This document shows, piece after piece, positions 5,067 to 11,611 of a stretch of 13,383 nucleotides of DNA. The first letter of the stretch is position 1. Each line of letters opens with the position of its first letter. The position numbers and the translations under genes are program-made. The stretch comes from Thermaceae bacterium. Its GTDB lineage: Bacteria; Deinococcota; Deinococci; Deinococcales; Marinithermaceae. Where the stretch lies: assembly GCA_015490435.1 (NCBI GenBank), contig WFXV01000241.1, forward strand, positions 1 to 13,383, given 5' to 3'. The notes below the pieces were generated by a model that saw only the letters and a program-made list of their open reading frames with translations, was not told the DNA's origin and did no database searches.

Positions 5067-5617
5067 CCGTAGCGCTCCTCCCGCCAGGGATCGCCCCTCG
5101 GGTGGTAGCCCCGGGCCTCCCAGTAGCCGGGCTCGTAGTGCTCGAGGAGCTTGATCCCCATCAGCCACTTGACGCTCTTCCAGCCATAAAGGTGGGGCAC
5201 CACCAGGCGCAGGGGCCCGCCGTAGGGCTCGGGCAGGGGCTCGCCCCCGAGTTTTCGGGCCAGGATCACGCCGGGCTTTCGGGCTTCCGCGAGCGGCATC
5301 GCTGCGGTGTAGGCGCCGTAGGCGAAGGCGAGGAGCCACCTCGCCCCGGGAAGGACGCCAGCCCGTTCAAGGAGCGAAGCGAGCGGTACCCCCTCCCAGC
5401 TGACCCCCTCCCGGGTCCAGCCGGTGACGCAGTGGAAGTCGTGGGAAACCCGCACAAATCCCAGCGCGTCGAGCTCGGCGAGCCCCAAGGAAAGCGGCCG
5501 CGCCACCCGCCCCCGCACCCAGAACCGGTAGGCCTCGGGCGCGGGAAGCCCGGCGGGCGGCACGTAGGTAAAGGCGGGCAGCTTGGGAACGGAAACCTGA
5601 CCGGGGGGCAGCGCCAT
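5063..5617 (-). CDS. sulfite oxidase-like molybdopterin oxidoreductase (single-domain)
   Basis: This 184-residue protein has the molybdopterin-binding fold of sulfite oxidase/YedY (COG2041, PF00174). HDFHCVTGWTREGVSWEGVPL contains the Mo-ligand cysteine (C63). GGPLRLVVPHLYGWKSVKWL is the conserved cofactor-binding region near residue 135-155, and the C-terminus PGYWEARGYHPRGDPW is typical of the short bacterial/archaeal group. It lacks a Tat or Sec signal, so it is predicted to be cytoplasmic, unlike YedY (MsrP). It also lacks the dimerisation and heme domains of true sulfite oxidases. The natural substrate is unknown. The ATG at 5617 is supported by a TAGGCT box 6 nt upstream; no ribosome binding site is seen. 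It follows a terminator hairpin, so it is transcribed alone. The stop overlaps the MNT stop by 4 bp. Confidence 0.88.
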   Translation of the reverse strand: MALPPGQVSVPKLPAFTYVPPAGLPAPEAYRFWVRGRVARPLSLGLAELDALGFVRVSHDFHCVTGWTREGVSWEGVPLASLLERAGVLPGARWLLAFAYGAYTAAMPLAEARKPGVILARKLGGEPLPEPYGGPLRLVVPHLYGWKSVKWLMGIKLLEHYEPGYWEARGYHPRGDPWREERYG

Positions 5618-5623
5618 GGGAAA

Positions 5624-5629
5624 AGCCTA
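5624..5629 (-). promoter_or_regulatory. -10 box for leaderless oxidoreductase transcript
   Basis: The minus strand reads TAGGCT, 6 nt (TTTCCC) before the ATG at 5617. It sits in the T-rich tail directly after the terminator hairpin of the upstream gene, so the -35 region must lie inside that hairpin. Confidence 0.5.
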
Positions 5630-5630
5630 A

Positions 5631-5656
5631 GGGGCGGTCCCCGAAAGGACCGCCCC
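5631..5656 (-). terminator. terminator of the hydratase gene
   Basis: GGGGCGGTCC (5631-5640) and GGACCGCCCC (5647-5656) form a perfect 10-bp stem with a 6-nt loop. It starts 14 bp after the hydratase stop. On the minus strand the hairpin is followed by TTAGGCTTTT, a short T-rich tail. No T tract follows on the plus strand, so it acts for the minus-strand gene. Confidence 0.75.
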
Positions 5657-5670
5657 CTGGCGCACCTTCG

Positions 5671-6498
5671 CTACTGGAAGAAGACCCGGACCTCCTGGTT
5701 GCCGAAAAGCCCCTCGTACACCACCCGGAGCTCGGCGCCCGGCCGCAGCACGAGCGGCCGCCCCAGGCTCCCGAGGCTCACGAGGTCGCCGGGCTTCAAA
5801 GCCTTGCCGTCGGCCTTGAGGTCCTGAACGAGCCAGAGCACCGCGTTCAAGGGGTGGCCGAGGATCGCCTTCCCGGGCACCGCCATGACCTCCTCGCTGT
5901 CCAGGTAGACGTGCACAGTCATCGCCGCGAGGTCGCCGGCGGCGATCCGCTCGGTGGGGATCTCCGCCCCCATCACCCCGAGCCGGGCCCCCACGTTGAT
6001 GGCGGTGATCACCGGGGCGGTGAGGGGATCGCCCTTTCGGACCAGGAGGTCAGGGAGCTCGATGAAGGGAATCACCGCGTCCAGGTGCTCCCAGACCTCG
6101 GCGATCGTCTTCGCCTCGTTGATCCCGGCGTCCTTGACCCGAACGAGCAGGTCGGCCTCGGCGATCGGCCGGGCGCCGAAGCGGGCGGGCACCTCGGCCC
6201 CGTCCTCAAGGAGCATCCCGGCGAGGAGCTGGCCCCTCAAGGGGTGGTCGATGCCGAACTTCTTCTGCACCGGCTTGCTGGTAAGGCCCACCTTGTAGCC
6301 CACCACCGGCCCGAGCGGCACGGAGAGCCGCTCGACGAAGGCGTCCTGGACCCGGTAGGCCGCCTCGAGGGTGGCGACCTTCGGCGCCACCGCCGGAACC
6401 TTGGCCATGAAGGCGACGTAGAGGGCGTCGGCGATGGCGCCCACGCCGGCCAGCGCGAGACCGAGCAGCAAAACCCCAATGGCCGCAAACTTTTTCAT
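5671..6498 (-). CDS. MhpD-family hydratase/decarboxylase with N-terminal export or anchor segment
   Basis: Residues 36-275 match the 2-keto-4-pentenoate hydratase / 4-oxalocrotonate decarboxylase family. AAYRVQDAFVERL, GPVVGYKVGLTS and HPLRGQLLAGMLLEDG lead into AEADLLVRV (E114, D116) and IPFIELPD (E147), which align with the family's metal ligands. AINVGARLG, a GHPLNAVLWLV segment and the SLGSLGRPLVL loop follow. Unusually, the chain begins MKKFAAIGVLLLGLALAGVGAIADALYV: two lysines, a long hydrophobic core and small residues near 18-24. This reads as a signal peptide or membrane anchor, whereas family members normally act in the cytoplasm on meta-cleavage products. No other aromatic-degradation gene is nearby, so the substrate is unknown. 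TAAAAT lies 9 nt before the ATG at 6498. Transcription ends at the 5631-5656 hairpin. Confidence 0.8.
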   Translation of the reverse strand: MKKFAAIGVLLLGLALAGVGAIADALYVAFMAKVPAVAPKVATLEAAYRVQDAFVERLSVPLGPVVGYKVGLTSKPVQKKFGIDHPLRGQLLAGMLLEDGAEVPARFGARPIAEADLLVRVKDAGINEAKTIAEVWEHLDAVIPFIELPDLLVRKGDPLTAPVITAINVGARLGVMGAEIPTERIAAGDLAAMTVHVYLDSEEVMAVPGKAILGHPLNAVLWLVQDLKADGKALKPGDLVSLGSLGRPLVLRPGAELRVVYEGLFGNQEVRVFFQ

Positions 6499-6507
6499 AG
6501 CGGCCGT

Positions 6508-6513
6508 ATTTTA
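6508..6513 (-). promoter_or_regulatory. -10 box of the hydratase gene
   Basis: The minus strand reads TAAAAT, 9 nt before the ATG at 6498. Its first three bases are the TAA stop codon of the DUF190 gene. Only a 2-3 nt leader is predicted. The -35 position (GGTACC) does not match the consensus. Confidence 0.45.
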
Positions 6514-6852
6514 TCCCGTCTCCCGCCCCCGGTACCAGACCACCTCGACGCGCTCGAGGGTCACGAGCCCCTCTGTGATCATCGCGTCGAGGGTGGGCAA
6601 GAACGCCTCGATCTTCTCAGGGGCGTCCACGATCTCGATCATCACGGGCAGGTCCTCAGAGAGCCTAAGGACCCGGGCGGTGTGGATCCGGGAGTGGCCA
6701 CCAAAGCCCATGATCCCCCGGAAGACCGAAGCCCCGGCGAGCCCCGCCTCGCGCGCCTTCAAGACGATCGCCTCATAGAGCGGCCGACCCTGGTAGCGGT
6801 CCGACTCGCCCACGAAGATCCGAAGCAGCTTGGCCTCCCCTTTCAGTCCCAC
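6511..6852 (-). CDS. DUF190 (PII-like) protein
   Basis: This 113-residue protein of the DUF190/COG1993 family has a fold related to PII signalling proteins. Motifs in order are KLLRIFVGESDRYQGRPLYEAIV, the family's 'DR..g.ply..iv' core; AREAGLAGASVFRGIMGFGG, the conserved glycine-rich turn; and SEDLPVMIEIVDAPEKIEAFLP with the C-terminal beta-strand VEVVWY. The GTG at 6852 lies 2 bp after the crcB stop. GGGGGTAGG just upstream serves as ribosome binding site. DUF190 genes are often found beside crcB, and the pairing is reproduced here, suggesting a regulatory or sensor role in fluoride export; this is inference. It is cytoplasmic with no signal peptide. Confidence 0.9.
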   Translation of the reverse strand: MGLKGEAKLLRIFVGESDRYQGRPLYEAIVLKAREAGLAGASVFRGIMGFGGHSRIHTARVLRLSEDLPVMIEIVDAPEKIEAFLPTLDAMITEGLVTLERVEVVWYRGRETG

Positions 6853-6854
6853 GG

Positions 6855-7223
6855 CTACCTACCCCCAAGCCAAACGCCCACGAGGGCCGCGCCCACCCCC
6901 AGCACCAGCGAGCCGAGGCCGTAAAGCAGCGCGGAGAACGTCGCCCCCTCGCGCAGCATCCCCAGGGTCTCGTAGCTGAAGGTGGAGAAGGTGGTGAAGG
7001 CCCCGAGCACCCCAACCGCGAAAAAGGCCCGAAACTCCGGGCTCACCGCCGATCGGAGCGCGGCCTCGTAAAAGTAGCCGAGCAAAAAGCTGCCTAGCAC
7101 GTTCACAAAAAGCGTGCCCCAGGGAAAAAGGCTGCCGCTCGCGCCCTGCACCGCCCCCGCCAGCAAATAGCGCAGCAAGGCGCCGAGCGCGCCCCCGAGC
7201 AAAACCCAAAGGTACGCCGCCAC
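6855..7223 (-). CDS. crcB: fluoride channel/exporter CrcB (FluC)
   Basis: This dual-topology membrane channel lets fluoride leave the cytoplasm. The 122-residue chain has four transmembrane helices, at about 4-24, 34-55, 65-88 and 95-118. Signature residues are GGALGALLRY (10-19), FPWGTLFVNVLGSFLLGY (33-50) with the conserved Asn41, and GAFTTFSTFSYE (74-85), whose phenylalanines line the pore and whose TT(F)S turn binds the structural sodium. The start is GTG at 7223, 6 nt after a TAGGCT box. Since this start would be leaderless, there is no room for a fluoride riboswitch. One crcB is enough for a homodimer. It is cotranscribed with DUF190 downstream and divergent from the diguanylate cyclase gene. 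Confidence 0.95.
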   Translation of the reverse strand: MAAYLWVLLGGALGALLRYLLAGAVQGASGSLFPWGTLFVNVLGSFLLGYFYEAALRSAVSPEFRAFFAVGVLGAFTTFSTFSYETLGMLREGATFSALLYGLGSLVLGVGAALVGVWLGGR

Positions 7224-7229
7224 CCCCCG

Positions 7230-7235
7230 AGCCTA
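7230..7235 (-). promoter_or_regulatory. -10 box for leaderless crcB-DUF190 transcript
   Basis: The minus strand reads TAGGCT, 6 nt (CGGGGG) before the crcB GTG at 7223. The same TAGGCT-N6-start is used by the oxidoreductase at 5617. On the plus strand TAAGCT (7248-7253) is a weaker candidate -10 for the divergent diguanylate cyclase, whose ATG is preceded by GGGGGTAAGG. Confidence 0.5.
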
Positions 7236-7266
7236 CCGCGAAACCGGTAAGCTTAGGGGGTAAGGC

Positions 7267-8292
7267 ATGCGGGACGAGGGTTTTTCCTACCGAAGACTCG
7301 TTTTCCTCGTGCTCTTCTTCGTGGGCGCCGCCGGATCGGCGATCGGTTTTTACATCACCCGCGGCCGCGAACCCGAGGATTACGCGCTTTTCGCCCTGGC
7401 GGTGTGGTTTTTGTACCTGGCGAACCGGATCCGAAGGGACCCGATCGAGCGGATCGCCCTGCTCACCGTGCGCACGGTGGGCGTTTTCCTGCTCTACACC
7501 GTCTACCTGGCGCTCTTGCACCTGGCCGACGAGGGGCTCTGGCCCTCGCTCCTTTGGACCGCGGTCATCTATCCCGGGGTCTACGTCGCCCTCCCGCCGG
7601 AGGCCGCCAAGCGCTTCCTCGCCCGCTACTTCGCGTTGATGGTGCTGGTGAGCACCGTGGCCTACCTTCAGGTCACCCGCACCCACGGCTTCAGCCTCGA
7701 GCACCTGAACATCCACCTCCAGTGGCTGCTCTCGCAAACCGCGCTGCTCGTGCTCTCGACGATGATCTTCGAGATGGGGGTGCGGGCCGCCCGGGCGGAG
7801 CAGGCCGAAAGGGAAGCCCGCACCGACCCGCTCACCGGGCTCGCCAACCGGCGGCGCTTTCTTGAGGCGGTGGAGAGCGAACTCCGCCGCAGCGCCCGCT
7901 CGGAGCGCTTCCCCGCGGTGCTGATGGTGGACGTGGACGGCCTCAAGCAGGTCAACGACCGCCACGGCCACCTGGCCGGGGACCGGCTGCTCACCCTGGT
8001 CGCCGCCCACCTGGAGCGGGAGACCCGCGCCGGCGATCTCCCCGCCCGGATCGGCGGCGACGAGTTCGCGGTGCTGCTCTACGACTGCGACCCGGAAACC
8101 GCCCGCCGGGTCGCCGACCGGCTCTGCCGGGCGATCGCCCGGGAGACCCTCGACGGGGTGCCGGTCTCGGTGAGCGTGGGGCTCGCGGTGGCCCGCCCCG
8201 GCGAGGACGCCCGCGGGCTGATCGAACGCGCCGACCGCGCCCTCTACCAAGCCAAGCGCTCCGGCGGGAACCTGGTCGTGCCCGCCTCGTAA
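7267..8292 (+). CDS. membrane diguanylate cyclase (GGDEF)
   Basis: This predicted enzyme makes cyclic di-GMP from two GTP on the cytoplasmic side of the membrane. Residues 1-170 hold about five or six hydrophobic segments (roughly 11-30, 38-53, 63-83, 93-110, 117-134, 153-168) and no recognised sensor domain. A short helix (171-186) links to the GGDEF domain. This starts with TDPLTGLANRRRFLE (187-200), has VDVDGLKQVNDRHGH with the metal-binding Asp, and the active-site RIGGDEF with GGDEF at 263-267. RAGD at 254-257 lies five residues upstream and is the classic RxxD inhibitory I-site, so product feedback is expected. The cyclase looks catalytically competent. The ATG at 7267 follows GGGGGTAAGG. 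The next gene begins 12 bp after its stop, indicating one operon. Confidence 0.93.
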   Translation: MRDEGFSYRRLVFLVLFFVGAAGSAIGFYITRGREPEDYALFALAVWFLYLANRIRRDPIERIALLTVRTVGVFLLYTVYLALLHLADEGLWPSLLWTAVIYPGVYVALPPEAAKRFLARYFALMVLVSTVAYLQVTRTHGFSLEHLNIHLQWLLSQTALLVLSTMIFEMGVRAARAEQAEREARTDPLTGLANRRRFLEAVESELRRSARSERFPAVLMVDVDGLKQVNDRHGHLAGDRLLTLVAAHLERETRAGDLPARIGGDEFAVLLYDCDPETARRVADRLCRAIARETLDGVPVSVSVGLAVARPGEDARGLIERADRALYQAKRSGGNLVVPAS

Positions 8293-8304
8293 GCTGAAGG
8301 GGCG

Positions 8305-9402
8305 ATGGCTTCCTACGACGAACCCCTCTTCGGCGAGGCAGCGCCGGCGATCTTCCAGACCTCGCTCTTCGGCTTCGACACCGTGGCGGAGTTCGAGCGG
8401 GCGGTGGCGGAAGAAGCGCCCTACTACACCCGGGGCAAGAACCCCACCGTCGCCCTCTTCGAATCCGAGGTCGCCCGGCTCGAGGGAGCCGAGGCGGCCC
8501 GGGCCTTTTCCAGCGGGATGGGGGCGATCGCGGCGGCGCTCTTCGCCTTCCTAAGGCCCGGGGACCGGGTGGTGGCGAACCGGCCGGTCTACGCCGGCGC
8601 CCACAACCTGCTCACCGGCATCCTCGCCCGCTTCGGCGTCGAGACCACCTTCGTGGAGACCCGGGACACCGAGGGGTTCCTCCGGGCAATCCCCGGGGCC
8701 CGGCTCCTTTACCTCGAGTCCCCGGCCTCTTACACCTTCGAGGTCCTCGACCTCGAGCCCATCGCCGAGGCCGCCCACGCCGAGGGGGCGCTGGTCTTAA
8801 TCGACGCCACCTACACCGCCGGCGTGCTCTCCAGGCCCCTTTCCCACGGGGCCGACCTCGTGCTCCACTCGGCGAGCAAGTACTTCTCCGGCCACTCCGA
8901 CGTGGTCGCGGGGGTGGCGGCGGGGCGGGCCGAACTCGTTCGGGCGCTGAAGGAGCCCTACATGCTGCTCGGGGCCAAGCTCGCCCCCTTCGAGGCCTGG
9001 CTGCTCCTTCGGGGGCTTCGCACCCTCGAGCTCAGGCTCAAGGCCCACCGCGAGACCGCCGCCCGGGCGGCGGCGCTTTTGAAAGCCCACCCCGCGGTCC
9101 GGCGGGTCTACTGGGCCGAGGACGACCCCCTTTCGAAGAAGTACCTGAAGCACGGCGCCAGCCTCGTCTCCATCGAGCTCGCCGACGAGGCCGCCGCCCG
9201 CTCCTTCGCCGACCGGCTCCGCCACTTCAAGGTCGGGGTCTCCTGGGGCGGGCACGAGTCCCTGGTGCTGCCGCTTTTTGCTCAGCCCCGGGTGGCCCGG
9301 GCCTACGGGTTCCCGAAGGGCCTCGTGCGGATCCACTTCGGGCTCGAGCCCACCGAGCGCCTCCTCGAGGACCTGGAGCGAGCGCTATCCCGACTATCCT
9401 GA
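8305..9402 (+). CDS. Cys/Met-metabolism PLP enzyme (cystathionine gamma-synthase/lyase family)
   Basis: This 365-residue fold-type I PLP enzyme belongs to the trans-sulfuration group. YYTRGKNPT (40-48) carries the Tyr and Arg that bind PLP phosphate from the partner subunit. SSGMGAIAAALF (69-80) is the glycine-rich phosphate loop. LIDATY holds D167, which contacts the pyridine nitrogen, and SASKYFSGHSDV (189-200) has the PLP lysine K192. The usual 'DNT' motif is DAT here. LESP (137-140) and the C-terminal GLEPTERLLEDLERAL are also typical. The reaction cannot be fixed: gamma-synthase, gamma-lyase, O-acetylhomoserine sulfhydrylase and methionine gamma-lyase all share these motifs. GAAGGGG before the ATG is the ribosome binding site. 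It sits 12 bp after the diguanylate cyclase. No terminator is seen after it. Confidence 0.87.
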   Translation: MASYDEPLFGEAAPAIFQTSLFGFDTVAEFERAVAEEAPYYTRGKNPTVALFESEVARLEGAEAARAFSSGMGAIAAALFAFLRPGDRVVANRPVYAGAHNLLTGILARFGVETTFVETRDTEGFLRAIPGARLLYLESPASYTFEVLDLEPIAEAAHAEGALVLIDATYTAGVLSRPLSHGADLVLHSASKYFSGHSDVVAGVAAGRAELVRALKEPYMLLGAKLAPFEAWLLLRGLRTLELRLKAHRETAARAAALLKAHPAVRRVYWAEDDPLSKKYLKHGASLVSIELADEAAARSFADRLRHFKVGVSWGGHESLVLPLFAQPRVARAYGFPKGLVRIHFGLEPTERLLEDLERALSRLS

Positions 9403-9411
9403 CTTCTCCAC

Positions 9412-9440
9412 TAGACATTACGGGGATTTGGCGCTAGACT
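9412..9440 (+). promoter_or_regulatory. suf operon promoter
   Basis: TAGACA (9412-9417, one mismatch to TTGACA) and TAGACT (9435-9440) are separated by exactly 17 bp. The expected transcript start is near 9447, giving a leader of about 13 nt with a strong ribosome binding site. This is the only promoter in the window with both elements well placed. Confidence 0.7.
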
Positions 9441-9459
9441 CCGCCCTGAGGAGGGCGGA
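9440..9459 (+). promoter_or_regulatory. 20-bp palindrome at the sufC start (operator candidate), with ribosome binding site
   Basis: TCCGCCCTGAGGAGGGCGGA is a perfect 8-bp inverted repeat around GAGG. It begins at the last base of the -10 box and ends at the base before the sufC ATG. It includes the ribosome binding site GAGGAGGG. Transcription should start inside it, so half the repeat is not in the RNA; an operator covering the start site is the simplest reading. Confidence 0.45.
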
Positions 9460-10212
9460 ATGGCGAACCGACTCGAAATCCAAGACCTCTGGGTCTCCCA
9501 CGAAGGCAAGACGATCCTGAAGGGCGTGAACCTCGTCCTGCCCCTCGGCGAGGTGCACGCCCTCATGGGTCCGAACGGCGCCGGAAAGAGCACGCTCGGC
9601 AAGGTGATCGCCGGCGACCCCAACTACCAGGTGGAAAAGGGGCGGATCCTTCTGGACGGAGAGGACATCACCGAGCTCACCCCCGACGAGCGCGCCCGCA
9701 AAGGGCTCTTCCTCGCGTTCCAGTACCCGGTCGAGGTGCCCGGGGTGCAGGTCGCGAACTTCCTCAGGCTCGCGCTTAAAGAAAGGCTCGGCCAGGAGCC
9801 CCCGATCGCCGAGTTCTACGCCCGGCTCAAGGAGGCGATCGAGCTCCTCGACTGGGACGAATCGGTGCTCTCCCGCTACCTGAACGAGGGCTTCTCCGGC
9901 GGCGAGAAGAAGAAGAACGAGATCCTCCAGCTCCTCGTGCTCCGTCCCCGCTACGCGATCCTCGACGAGACCGACTCCGGCCTCGACATCGACGCGCTCA
10001 AGGTGGTGGCCCGCGGGGTCAACTCGATGCGGGGGCCGGAGTTCGCGGCGCTCGTCATCACCCACTACCAGCGGCTCCTCAACTACATCGTCCCCGACGT
10101 GGTGCACGTGATGATGGATGGGCGCGTGGTGAAGACCGGCGGTCCCGAGCTCGCGCTCGAGCTCGAAAAGCGCGGCTACGACTGGCTCAAGGCGGAGGTG
10201 GCGGGTGCCTGA
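9460..10212 (+). CDS. sufC: Fe-S assembly ATPase SufC
   Basis: SufC is the soluble ABC-type ATPase that drives the SufBCD scaffold during iron-sulfur cluster assembly. The 250-residue chain has Walker A GPNGAGKST (37-45), a Q-loop LAFQYP, the signature FSGGEKKKNE (145-154), Walker B YAILDETDSGLD (165-176) and the H-loop histidine in VITHYQRLL (199-207). The KKNE after the signature and ETDSGLD in place of the usual 'DEPTSGLD' are SufC hallmarks that separate it from transporter ATPases. The ATG at 9460 follows GAGGAGGG. The gene is first of the sufCBD operon. Its TGA overlaps the sufB start by 8 bp. Confidence 0.97.
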   Translation: MANRLEIQDLWVSHEGKTILKGVNLVLPLGEVHALMGPNGAGKSTLGKVIAGDPNYQVEKGRILLDGEDITELTPDERARKGLFLAFQYPVEVPGVQVANFLRLALKERLGQEPPIAEFYARLKEAIELLDWDESVLSRYLNEGFSGGEKKKNEILQLLVLRPRYAILDETDSGLDIDALKVVARGVNSMRGPEFAALVITHYQRLLNYIVPDVVHVMMDGRVVKTGGPELALELEKRGYDWLKAEVAGA

Positions 10213-11611
10213 GGACTTAAAGCACATCGCCGACGACTACCGCTGGGGGTTTCGGGACGAGATCGAGCCCGAGATCGCCCTCAAAGGGCTTACCCCCGAG
10301 ACGGTGAAGAAGATCTCCGAGGCCAAGGGCGAGCCGGCCTGGATGACCGAGTTCCGCCTGAAGGCGCTCGAGACCTTCTTTAAGCTCCCCTGGCCTAAGT
10401 GGGGCCCGGACCTCTCGGAGCTCGAGAAAAAGCTCGACGAGTTCTACTACTACGTCAAGCCCCCGGCCAAGGGCCCAGCAGAAAGCTGGGACGAGGTCCC
10501 CGAGGAGATCAAGAAGACCTACGAGCGGCTCGGGATCCCCGAGGCGGAGCAGAAGGTCCTCGCCGGGGTGGGGGCGCAGTACGACTCCGAGGTGGTCTAC
10601 CACAAGGTCAAGGAGGAGCTCGAGCGCCAGGGCGTGATCTTCGTCTCCATCGAGGAGGGGCTCAAGGAGTACGAGGAGCTCTTCAAAAAGTACTTCGCCA
10701 AGCTCGTCCCCCCCACCGACAACAAGTTCGCCGCCTTGAACTCGGCGGTCTGGTCAGGCGGCTCTTTCGTCTACGTGCCCCCCGGGGTCGAGGTCGAGGT
10801 GCCGCTCCAAGCCTACTTCCGGGTCAACACCGCCGGGTTCGGCCAGTTCGAGCGCACCCTGATCATCGTGGACGAGGGCGCCAAGGTGCACTACATCGAG
10901 GGTTGCACCGCGCCCCTTTACACCACCGAGGCGCTCCACACCGGGGTGATCGAGATCTACGTTCACAAAAACGCCCACTCCCGCTACACCACGATCCAAA
11001 ACTGGCCCACCAACATGTACAACCTAGTCACCCAGCGGGCGGTAGTGGAGGAGGGCGGCTACCACATGTGGCTGGACGGCAACCTGGGCTCCAAGGTGAC
11101 GATGAAGTACCCCTCCACCATCCTGAAAGGGCGCGGCGCCCGGAGCGAGGTGCTCTCGATCGCCTTCGCCAAGACCGGCCAGCACCTGGATACCGGCGCC
11201 AAGCTCATCCACCAGGCCGAGGACACCTCGGGCCGGATCGTCTCCAAGTCGATCAGCAAGGGCGAGGGCCGGGCGAGCTACCGCGGCCTGGTCAAGGTGA
11301 GCCCGAGGGCCGACCGAGCCAAGGCCAACGTCGAGTGCGACGCGCTCCTCATCGACCCCGAGTCCAAGACCGACACCTACCCCTACATGGAGATCGAGAA
11401 CGAAACCGCCCAGATCGGGCACGAGGCCACGGTGAGCCGGCTCGCCGACGACCAGATCTTCTACCTCGAGACCCGGGGGCTTTCCGAGGACGAGGCGGCG
11501 GCGCTCATCGTGCGCGGATTCCTGGAGCCGGTCACCAAGGAGCTGCCCCTGGAGTTCGCGGTGGAGCTGAACCGACTGATCGAGCTCGAAATGGAGGGAT
11601 CGGTGGGATGA
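10205..11611 (+). CDS. sufB: Fe-S assembly scaffold SufB
   Basis: SufB is the core scaffold that receives sulfur and iron and builds clusters with SufC and SufD. The 468-residue product has an N-terminal helical part (IADDYRWGFRDEIEPEIALKGL, FKLPWPKWGPDLSELEKKLDEF) and a right-handed beta-helix core. FAALNSAVWSGGSFVYVPPGV and HYIEGCTAPLYTTEALH (C234) precede VECDALLID (C378) and GHEATVSRLADDQIFYLETRG (E407). The last two correspond to the cluster-relevant Cys and Glu known from E. coli SufB. The start is GTG at 10205, with GGAGGT 5 nt upstream and an 8-bp overlap with sufC. It lacks the extra N-terminal insertion of some homologues. Key residues are present. Confidence 0.97.
   Translation: MPEDLKHIADDYRWGFRDEIEPEIALKGLTPETVKKISEAKGEPAWMTEFRLKALETFFKLPWPKWGPDLSELEKKLDEFYYYVKPPAKGPAESWDEVPEEIKKTYERLGIPEAEQKVLAGVGAQYDSEVVYHKVKEELERQGVIFVSIEEGLKEYEELFKKYFAKLVPPTDNKFAALNSAVWSGGSFVYVPPGVEVEVPLQAYFRVNTAGFGQFERTLIIVDEGAKVHYIEGCTAPLYTTEALHTGVIEIYVHKNAHSRYTTIQNWPTNMYNLVTQRAVVEEGGYHMWLDGNLGSKVTMKYPSTILKGRGARSEVLSIAFAKTGQHLDTGAKLIHQAEDTSGRIVSKSISKGEGRASYRGLVKVSPRADRAKANVECDALLIDPESKTDTYPYMEIENETAQIGHEATVSRLADDQIFYLETRGLSEDEAAALIVRGFLEPVTKELPLEFAVELNRLIELEMEGSVG

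Noticed and set aside
7224..7266. Fluoride riboswitch upstream of crcB
   Set aside because: The interval is too short and no consensus pairing was seen.
6859..8250. 463-aa minus-strand frame over the diguanylate cyclase
   Set aside because: His/Gly/Val-rich shadow frame; the plus strand has a complete GGDEF protein.
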